Positions 1 to 4,976 of a stretch of 5,807 nucleotides of DNA are shown here, one piece after another. The stretch covers positions 1-5,807 of the forward strand of contig VFHG01000008.1 of NCBI GenBank assembly GCA_009392075.1. Direction: 5' to 3'. Position 1 is the stretch's first letter, and every line of letters begins with the position of its first letter. The DNA is from SAR202 cluster bacterium (lineage in GTDB: Bacteria > Chloroflexota > Dehalococcoidia > UBA3495). The position numbers were made by a program, and so were the translations under genes. A model generated the notes under the pieces. The model did no database searches. It was not told the DNA's origin and saw only the letters and a list, made by a program, of their open reading frames with translations.

Positions 1-1
1 A

Positions 2-301
2 AACCCGGGCCAGGCCAACTACGCCGCCGCCAAGGCCGGGCTGGTCGGCCTCACAAAGGCGGTGGCCCGAGAGGTTGCATCCCGTAACGTCACAGTAAAC
101 GCTCTGGCCCCCGGGTACATCACCACCGCCATGGTTGATGAGCTATCCGAAGATACTCAGGCGAAGATACTGGCCAATATCCCCATGGGCCGGTTCGGGA
201 CCCCTGAGGACGTGGCCGAGGCCGTAATCTTCCTTTGCAGCGACGGCGCCAGCTACATCACCGGCCAAGTTCTGACCATCGACGGCGGCATGATCGCCTG
301 A
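2..301 (+). CDS. SDR family oxidoreductase (FabG-like), C-terminal part, 5' end outside window
   Basis: This is the last 99 residues of a short-chain dehydrogenase/reductase, a soluble NAD(P)-dependent enzyme that interconverts an alcohol and a ketone. The reading frame is open to the left edge, so the first in-frame GTG at 62 is internal and is not the start. The active-site YxxxK is visible as Tyr (20-22) and Lys (32-34) in the stretch [16 protein letters not shown]. It is followed by the usual VNALAPGYI segment after the last Rossmann strand, the [15 protein letters not shown] helix and the C-terminal [13 protein letters not shown] signature, ending in TGA. These are typical of classical SDRs close to 3-oxoacyl-ACP reductase (FabG). 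The N-terminal cofactor-binding glycine motif lies outside the window, so NADH or NADPH preference cannot be read. The family is broad: a fatty-acid synthesis role is possible, but a catabolic dehydrogenase is as likely given the neighbouring organic-acid genes. Family call firm, substrate unknown. Confidence 0.93.
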   Translation, partial: NPGQANYAAAKAGLVGLTKAVAREVASRNVTVNALAPGYITTAMVDELSEDTQAKILANIPMGRFGTPEDVAEAVIFLCSDGASYITGQVLTIDGGMIA

Positions 302-339
302 TTCCCGGTTCCTCGCCCCTTTGAATCCGCCTGCCACTG

Positions 340-345
340 TATAAT
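340..345 (+). promoter_or_regulatory. Candidate promoter -10 box (TATAAT) for the lyase-family gene
   Basis: A perfect TATAAT lies in the 94-base gap between the SDR stop and the next start. A start of transcription near 352 would leave a 5' leader of about 44 bases. The -35 side is poor: the best match, TTGAAT at 321-326, is only 13 bases away, shorter than the usual 16-18. The promoter is therefore inferred mainly from the -10 box and its position. Confidence 0.45.
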
Positions 346-351
346 ACCGGC

Positions 352-365
352 ACGTCTTTTACGTC
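352..365 (+). repeat. ACGTC-TTTT-ACGTC short repeat, possible operator
   Basis: Two copies of ACGTC (352-356 and 361-365) are separated by TTTT, just downstream of the TATAAT box and about where transcription should start. Because ACGT is its own reverse complement, the pair also reads as an inverted repeat with half-site centres 9 bases apart. A dimeric repressor could bind such a site. The arms are short and chance is a real alternative. Confidence 0.2.
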
Positions 366-395
366 CAGATTCAGCACCCAGTCCGGAGTAACCGC

Positions 396-1265
396 ATGCG
401 CATGACCACCAGGTTTCGCCAACTGCTTAAGGAGCCGGGAATCATCCAGGCGCCGGGGGCTTACGACTGTCTCACGGCAAATATCATCCAGAAGGCCGGT
501 TTTCCGGCGGTCTACATGACCGGGGCGGGAACGTCGGTGGCGCAGCTAGGCTACCCGGACCTGGCCCTGGCCTCGATGACCGAGATGGTCCAGAACGCTG
601 CATCCATCACCGAGACCTTAGCCGTGCCATTGATAGCAGATGCGGATACGGGCTACGGCGGAGTGTTGAACGTGCGCCGGACCGTTCGGCAGTACGAGCG
701 GGCCGGTGTGGCGGCCATCCACATAGAGGACCAAGAATCGCCCAAGCGCTGCGGCCACTTGGACGACAAGAAGGTCATCTCCACCGAGGATATGGTCCAA
801 AAGATCAGGGCCGCGGTCGACGCCCGCACCGACGATGACTTCACCATCATCGTGCGCACCGATTCCATCGCCGTCACCGGTTGGGACGACGCCATGCACC
901 GCTGCGACGAGTACGTGAAAGCCGGGGCTGACGTGTTGTTTGTCGAAGCCCTGCGCACACCGGAAGAGGTTGAACGAGCCGCCAAGAACCTTGATATTCC
1001 ACTGTTATTCAATTTCGTAGAGTCTGGGAAGTCTCCCCTGCTCTCGGCATCCGAACTGGAGAATTTTGGCTTCAAGATCGTTATCTATCCGGCTAGTGCC
1101 CTGTTGTCGGTGGCCCACGTGGTTGGGCAGGTCATGGCGCAGTTGAAAGAGACTGGCACCACCTCTCACCTGATGGACAACATGGTCAGCCTTGAGGCCT
1201 GTTTCGAGGCCATGGGCCTGTCCAGCATGCTGGCTGAGGACGCCCAATTCGCCCACCCTGTGTAG
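396..1265 (+). CDS. Isocitrate lyase/PEP mutase superfamily protein (probable C-C bond lyase)
   Basis: The 289-residue protein has the full length expected of the PEP mutase/isocitrate lyase superfamily, cytoplasmic Mg-dependent alpha/beta barrel enzymes that cleave or rearrange 2-hydroxy or 2-oxo acids. In order I see APGAYDCLTA (19-28), the substrate-loop segment YMTGAGTS (40-47), the metal motif DADTGYG (82-88) with Asp82 and Asp84, HIEDQ with Glu111, the active-site loop KRCGH (117-121) with Cys119, VRTD with Arg154, FVEA with Glu184, NFVES (206-210) and IYPAS (230-234). The KRCGH cysteine is typical of lyases such as methylisocitrate lyase and 2,3-dimethylmalate lyase. PEP mutase and the oxaloacetate decarboxylase branch lack it. 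Spacing of Cys119, Arg154 and Glu184 resembles PrpB, but no citrate synthase or PrpD lies nearby, so I do not name it prpB. The ATG at 396 is chosen because GGAG at 385-388 is 7 bases upstream; ATG 402 would leave 13. It probably has its own promoter. Confidence 0.9.
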   Translation: MRMTTRFRQLLKEPGIIQAPGAYDCLTANIIQKAGFPAVYMTGAGTSVAQLGYPDLALASMTEMVQNAASITETLAVPLIADADTGYGGVLNVRRTVRQYERAGVAAIHIEDQESPKRCGHLDDKKVISTEDMVQKIRAAVDARTDDDFTIIVRTDSIAVTGWDDAMHRCDEYVKAGADVLFVEALRTPEEVERAAKNLDIPLLFNFVESGKSPLLSASELENFGFKIVIYPASALLSVAHVVGQVMAQLKETGTTSHLMDNMVSLEACFEAMGLSSMLAEDAQFAHPV

Positions 1266-1323
1266 GCGTGACCGATTCGCTTCAGAGCATCGCAACTTCT
1301 AGCTAGTTCGGTGCGGTTGGAAC

Positions 1324-1352
1324 TTTTACTCGGCCTGCTGCGTCTTTAATAT
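1324..1352 (+). promoter_or_regulatory. Candidate promoter for the DUF2157 operon, possibly giving a leaderless transcript
   Basis: TAATAT at 1347-1352 fits a -10 box, and TTTTAC at 1324-1329 lies 17 bases upstream as a weak -35. The -10 box sits at -12 to -7 relative to the ATG at 1359, so transcription would begin at or next to the start codon. No Shine-Dalgarno sequence is visible before this ATG, in contrast with the neighbouring genes, which fits a leaderless message. Confidence 0.4.
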
Positions 1353-1358
1353 AGATAT

Positions 1359-2618
1359 ATGGCACAGAACAGTTCCAACACCGACCCAGACGGCCAACGA
1401 TTTTTGGAACGGCTGCCCAGCGAATTATCCCGCTGGGAGGCCGGTGGACTCATCACGCCGGAGCAAGGCCAGGCCATCCTCGGCAGTTACCCCTCGTCCG
1501 AATCGGCTCCGCAGTCCCGACAAGCCCAGGGCAGGCTGGTTACTGGCCTATCTGTGATAGGGTCTGTCTTGGTCGGATTGGGCATAATCCTATTTTTCGC
1601 GGCCAATTGGGACGGCATCGACCGCTGGCCGAAACTTGTCATCATTCTTGCCGCCATCGTTGTTGCCCACGGCCTGGGTTATTACCTGAGGTATCACCGC
1701 GACTACCGCCGGGTGGGTTCGGCCATGGTGCTTTTGGCCTGCATCGTCTACGGGGCGGGTGTGCACTTGGTGGGCCAGGTATACAACATCGACGTAAACG
1801 ACCCCAGGTTGATGCTGTTCTGGTTCCTGGGCGTCCTACCGCTGGTTTATATTGTTAAGTCCCAGCCCATCCAATTCTTAGGTGTTCTGCTCTTCTTTCT
1901 GGCGGTGGGTTTCCAGGTGCCAGATTGGATCGAAGGCATCTCCCGGGGCGAGGCAGTTCTTGGCGCATCTCTGTTCTTGGTATTGGGACTATTCATCCTG
2001 TCACTGGGACGAATCAAAGAGGAGATCACAGCCCTGCGTGACTATTCCGAGGTCTTTGAGCTGATGGGTCTGATGACCGCCCTTGGAGCGGTCTTCCTGC
2101 TAAGTTTCAGAGGGGTTTACGAGTCCTTCGACCAGGGATTGTACATCCAGGGCGACGCTGATGTTGCGTTTCGGGTATTGGTCGGTGCCGCCGGCGTTCT
2201 GACGCTGGCGTTGGTAGTCGCCACTACCTGGCTGCACAGGCGCAATGAAGCTCAATTCACCCTGAACGGGATCGAAGGCGTGGTCATCGTCGTTCTGCTG
2301 GCCGCGGCGTACGTGGTGATCGGGGTGAACAATGGAGGCGAGGTTTTCTACGTGGTCGTCTTCAACGCTTTGTTGGCCCTCGTATTGTTGGGAGTGTTGG
2401 TTTCGGGATACATGCGCGGCCGGGAGCAATGGGTGAACATCGGCCTGGGGGTTATCGGTATCAATGTCATTGCCCGTTACTTTGAATACAGTTGGGACCT
2501 TCTGGACCGGTCGTTCATCTTCGTAGCGGCCGGCGTGATCCTCATCCTAGGCGGGTACCTGGTGGAACGAGGGCGGCAGATGATGCTGGAGCGGATTCGA
2601 GCGCAGGGGGGCGCCTAG
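1359..2618 (+). CDS. DUF2157 domain-containing multi-pass membrane protein
   Basis: This is a 419-residue integral membrane protein of unknown function. Residues 1-59 are soluble and hold the short helical DUF2157 start, RFLERLPSELSRWEAGGLI (14-32) followed by TPEQGQAIL. The remainder is about 11-12 hydrophobic segments, roughly at 60-82, 92-111, 119-142, 152-167, 171-187, 199-217, 232-250, 270-291, 306-323, 328-351, 356-374 and 384-402. The FFAANWD motif after the first segment (79-85) and the end segment ARYFEYSWDLLDRS with a final LVERGRQ are typical of the DUF2157/DUF4401 group. The last residues are charged and probably cytoplasmic. Its stop is directly followed by the ATG of a GDYXXLXY protein, the usual partner of this family, so the two probably act together in the membrane. 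There is no visible ribosome binding site before the ATG. The family call is firm and no biochemical role is known to me. Confidence 0.88.
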   Translation: MAQNSSNTDPDGQRFLERLPSELSRWEAGGLITPEQGQAILGSYPSSESAPQSRQAQGRLVTGLSVIGSVLVGLGIILFFAANWDGIDRWPKLVIILAAIVVAHGLGYYLRYHRDYRRVGSAMVLLACIVYGAGVHLVGQVYNIDVNDPRLMLFWFLGVLPLVYIVKSQPIQFLGVLLFFLAVGFQVPDWIEGISRGEAVLGASLFLVLGLFILSLGRIKEEITALRDYSEVFELMGLMTALGAVFLLSFRGVYESFDQGLYIQGDADVAFRVLVGAAGVLTLALVVATTWLHRRNEAQFTLNGIEGVVIVVLLAAAYVVIGVNNGGEVFYVVVFNALLALVLLGVLVSGYMRGREQWVNIGLGVIGINVIARYFEYSWDLLDRSFIFVAAGVILILGGYLVERGRQMMLERIRAQGGA

Positions 2619-3215
2619 ATGAGCCGCTCGCTAAAGACCGCATTCTGGGCCACCGTTGCTGGGCAAATCATCCTGCTGCTGGCCTTCATCGCCGTGAAGG
2701 AGAATACCCTGCGCACAGGGACCAGCGTTTTGCTGCAAACAGTGCCCATCGACCCACTGTCTCTGCTGCAAGGCGAATTTGTCGTATTGGATTACGAGAT
2801 CGCGCTCCTTCCGGAGCAAGACCGTGGAGCAGCTCAGGGCACGACATTCTACGTCATGCTGCTGGAAGCGCCGGACGGTGTGTGGCAGGCCCGGCATTAC
2901 GCCCTCGCCAAGCCAGGCTCAGACACGGTCTTCATCAAGGGCACGGTGAACCAGAGAGGGCGTCTCGAGTTTGGCATCGACACCTTCTTCATACCTGAAG
3001 GCACGGGGCATATCATAGAAGGGTCCAGAGACGTTAAAGTGATGGTGTCGGTGGATTCCGGAGGGTCAGCAGTCATAGAAGACCTTATCGTAGACGGCTT
3101 CCCATTCGACCCCCGGCGCCCGCCGGCGAAGAATCCAGCCATCCAGACCAATGAGGCGCCGCTACCGCCGCCGTTACAGGTGCGGCCGGATGAAAAAACG
3201 ACTCCCAGACCTTAA
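2619..3215 (+). CDS. GDYXXLXY domain-containing membrane-anchored protein
   Basis: The 198-residue protein has one N-terminal hydrophobic segment (about 8-26, AFWATVAGQIILLLAFIAV), which looks like an uncleaved anchor with the rest outside the membrane. The family motif is present in variant form as GEFVVLDY (52-59), preceded by PIDPLSLLQ, where the family name describes GDYxxLxY. The second conserved region, FGIDTFFIPEGTGHIIE (118-134), matches the family's usual G-I/E-x-x-F-V/I-P-E-G block. The C-terminal 36 residues (163-198) contain 11 prolines and look disordered. The ATG begins at the base after the DUF2157 stop, and a G-run (AGGGGGG, 2605-2611) lies 7 bases upstream as a ribosome binding site, so translation is probably coupled. 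The pairing with DUF2157 is a recurrent arrangement. Molecular function is unknown; the family assignment rests on both motifs and the context. Confidence 0.85.
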   Translation: MSRSLKTAFWATVAGQIILLLAFIAVKENTLRTGTSVLLQTVPIDPLSLLQGEFVVLDYEIALLPEQDRGAAQGTTFYVMLLEAPDGVWQARHYALAKPGSDTVFIKGTVNQRGRLEFGIDTFFIPEGTGHIIEGSRDVKVMVSVDSGGSAVIEDLIVDGFPFDPRRPPAKNPAIQTNEAPLPPPLQVRPDEKTTPRP

Positions 3216-3222
3216 GGCAGGA
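3214..3222 (+). promoter_or_regulatory. Ribosome binding region that leaves the hydrolase start ambiguous
   Basis: Two purine runs precede the hydrolase gene. AAGG at 3214-3217 is 7 bases before ATG 3225, overlapping the upstream TAA stop. AGGA at 3219-3222 is only 2 bases before that ATG but 5 bases before GTG 3228, which is the next codon. Either start gives essentially the same protein, differing by one residue. Confidence 0.4.
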
Positions 3223-3224
3223 CC

Positions 3225-3746
3225 ATGGTGAACGTAGTGCTGGTGATTGACATGGTTAAGGGATTTTTGGAACCGGGCCATAATCTCTATTGTGGCGACG
3301 AGTCTCGGGAGATCATTCCCAGGGTCCACGATCTGCTGGTTCGGGAACAGGCGGCAGGGTCGGAGATTCTATTCATCTCGGACCACCACGACCCCGACGA
3401 CCTGGAATTCAACGTGTTCCCGGTCCACTGCGTCAAGGGTACTGAGGAGCCCAACGTCATTCCCGAACTGGCGGAGTTCGTGACTGAGGACAACGTGATA
3501 CCCAAGAACCGGTACAGCGGTTTCTTCAATACACGTTTGGAAGCCACACTGGCGGCCGGTAGGCCCGACAAAGTGATCATTTGCGGTGTTTGCACCGACA
3601 TCTGTGTGCTGCACACGGCGTCCGATGCCCGCAACCGCGACTACGCAGTTGAGGTGCCTGCCGATTGTGTGGCCAGCTTCAAGCAGGAGGCCCATGAGTG
3701 GGCCCTCTCTCACTTGAAAGACATCCTGGGTGCAACGGTGGTCTAG
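3225..3746 (+). CDS. Isochorismatase-family cysteine hydrolase, probable nicotinamidase
   Basis: The 173-residue protein is a small cytoplasmic cysteine hydrolase. The catalytic triad of the family is complete: Asp9 in LVIDMVKGF, Lys94 in IPKNRYSGF and Cys127 in GVCTDICVLHTA, with the cis-peptide region at Val122-Cys123. The metal site typical of nicotinamidases is also visible: Asp53 and His55 in SDHHD, Glu61, and His68 in FPVHC followed by KGT. True isochorismatases and many other family members lack this Asp-x-His...His set, so deamidation of nicotinamide to nicotinate in NAD salvage is the best reading. The TDICVLHTA and SFKQEAHEWALSHLK segments resemble the shorter nicotinamidases of Firmicutes such as the streptococcal enzyme. 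Length is slightly short for PncA but nothing is missing. The gene starts 9 bases after the GDYXXLXY stop and is the last gene of that apparent operon. Another amidase substrate cannot be excluded, so no gene symbol is given. Confidence 0.85.
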   Translation: MVNVVLVIDMVKGFLEPGHNLYCGDESREIIPRVHDLLVREQAAGSEILFISDHHDPDDLEFNVFPVHCVKGTEEPNVIPELAEFVTEDNVIPKNRYSGFFNTRLEATLAAGRPDKVIICGVCTDICVLHTASDARNRDYAVEVPADCVASFKQEAHEWALSHLKDILGATVV

Positions 3747-3773
3747 GCCAGAAGCTTACTGTAAGGCTTCGGC
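3747..3773. terminator. Imperfect hairpin between converging genes, possible two-way terminator
   Basis: GAAGCTTA (3751-3758) can pair with TAA-G-GCTTC (3762-3770, one G bulged) around a 3-base CTG loop. GCC (3747-3749) and GGC (3771-3773) can extend the stem across a bulged A. It lies exactly where the hydrolase gene and the minus-strand CoA-transferase gene end, their stops being 9 bases apart, and it includes the transferase stop. There is no T-run on either side, so it would be a weak intrinsic terminator at best. Confidence 0.3.
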
Positions 3774-4976
3774 GATGATCGCTTCGGTCACTTCATCGTC
3801 GGTCATCCCCAGGATCTCGCGGAGCACATATTCATTGTGCTGGCCCAAGACCGGGGCCGCGAATCGGGGCCCACTGTCGTATCCTTTGATCCGGAACTGG
3901 TGCCCCGCGTAGGGCACCTCGCCCATCTCTTGATGTTCCAATGGCCGGAAATAATTCCGGTGGGCCAACTGGGGGTCCTTCTCCAGGTCGCTGCTCCGGT
4001 TCACCACTCCGGCCGGCACACCCTGGGAGATCAGAGATTGCATCAACTCTTGGGAGATTTGGTCTTTGGTCCATCCGCCGATGTGCTCGTCTATCTCGTC
4101 ATGGTTCTCAAGCCGAGATTCCATAGAGCCGAACCGCTCGTCGTTGGCCCAGGCCGGGTTTCCCATCGCCACCTTCAGGGCTTCCCACTGGTCCTCAGTT
4201 TCCACGGAGATGGTGCACCACTGGTCGTTTCCGGCGCAGGGGTAGGCGCCTTGGGGCGCGAAATATTGAGACCGGTTCCCGTTGCGGGTGACGGTCTTCC
4301 CGTTGGTCTCATAGTCCATGATCTGCGGCGACAGATAATTGAGGGACATCTCCAACTGGGAGGCGTCGATGTACTGGCCCTGGCCGGTGCGGCGGCGGTG
4401 GTCCAGAGCGGCCATGATGGTTGCCGACAGGATCCGGGGGGATACGGCGTCAGTGTAGGCCGTCCACGGTCCGTCCGGCGCCTGGCCGGGCCAACCTGTG
4501 ATCTCATAAAAGCCGGCGAGGGAACCCGCATGGAAGCCGTATCCGGAGAAGGGCGCGGCGGGGCCGGTCTGGCCCATTAGGCAGGTGCTGGCCATGATGA
4601 TTGAGGGGTTCAGTTGCCGGGCGGTTTCGTAGCCGATGCCCAGACCATCCACGGTTCCCGGAGTGAAACTCTCAACGTAGACGTCGGCCCAGGCAATGAG
4701 CCTCCTGGCTATTTCCAATCCCGCCGGGACTTTCATGTCCACCGACAAGCCCAGCTTGGAGGTATTGAATTCCCCAAAGAATTGAGTGCGGTCTGGTCCC
4801 GGAGTGCCATCTTTGAATGGTCCGACGGTGCGCAGGATATCCAACGGCGCGGCCGCTTCTACCCGGACTACCGTCGCGCCGTGGTCGGCCAAGTACTTGA
4901 CTGTAGTGGGCCCGACGACCACCCACGAGATATCGACAACCTTCAGTCCCTCGAAAGGCAATTGATCTGCCATCAT
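3756..4976 (-). CDS. CaiB/BaiF class III CoA-transferase, catalytic-type
   Basis: The 406-residue protein has the normal length of class III CoA-transferases, which move CoA from an acyl-CoA donor to a carboxylic acid through an aspartyl-CoA thioester. Visible family blocks are LKVVDISWVVVGP (11-23), HGATVVRVE (32-40), the FGEFNTSKLGLSVDMK run (67-82), ADVYVESFTPG (97-107), GLGIGYE...LNPSIIMAS (111-130), TAYTD (172-176), RRRTGQGQYIDAS (194-206), RNGNRSQYFAPQGAYPC and the C-terminal VLGQHNEYVLREILGM. Asp176 aligns with the catalytic aspartate of formyl-CoA transferase (Asp169), 22 residues before the Gly of the RTG turn. The protein begins Met-Met. AGGAG (4980-4984) is 3 bases from the first ATG and 6 from the second at 4973, so the second may be the real start. 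The first start overlaps the upstream paralogue's stop as ATGA. The 3' end faces the hydrolase operon. The CoA donor and acceptor cannot be deduced. Confidence 0.92.
   Translation of the reverse strand: MMADQLPFEGLKVVDISWVVVGPTTVKYLADHGATVVRVEAAAPLDILRTVGPFKDGTPGPDRTQFFGEFNTSKLGLSVDMKVPAGLEIARRLIAWADVYVESFTPGTVDGLGIGYETARQLNPSIIMASTCLMGQTGPAAPFSGYGFHAGSLAGFYEITGWPGQAPDGPWTAYTDAVSPRILSATIMAALDHRRRTGQGQYIDASQLEMSLNYLSPQIMDYETNGKTVTRNGNRSQYFAPQGAYPCAGNDQWCTISVETEDQWEALKVAMGNPAWANDERFGSMESRLENHDEIDEHIGGWTKDQISQELMQSLISQGVPAGVVNRSSDLEKDPQLAHRNYFRPLEHQEMGEVPYAGHQFRIKGYDSGPRFAAPVLGQHNEYVLREILGMTDDEVTEAIIAEALQ

Noticed and set aside
62..301. SDR gene as a complete 79-residue protein starting at GTG 62
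   Set aside because: The frame continues to the left edge and contains the catalytic Tyr and Lys upstream of 62, so this is an edge-truncated gene and not a small gene.
653..1075. 140-codon minus-strand frame inside the lyase-family gene
   Set aside because: It is an antisense shadow of a gene with complete active-site motifs, is rich in Ser, Arg and Thr, and has no recognisable domain.
1271..1312. ACCGA...TCGGT inverted repeat with a CTAGCTAG palindrome as a terminator or attachment site
   Set aside because: The arms are only 5 bases with a long unpaired interior and no T-run at the stem, and no recombinase or integrase gene is present nearby.
2492..2998. 168-codon plus-strand frame across the DUF2157/GDYXXLXY junction
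   Set aside because: It is in a different frame from both recognised genes and its translation is rich in Arg, Gly, Ala and Pro, typical of a GC-rich shadow frame. Both overlapped proteins carry family motifs.
3837..4580. 247-codon plus-strand open frame opposite the CoA-transferase gene
   Set aside because: It lies wholly antisense to a well-conserved CaiB gene, its translation matches no family I recognise, and it has no convincing ribosome binding site. Long antisense frames are expected in GC-rich coding DNA.
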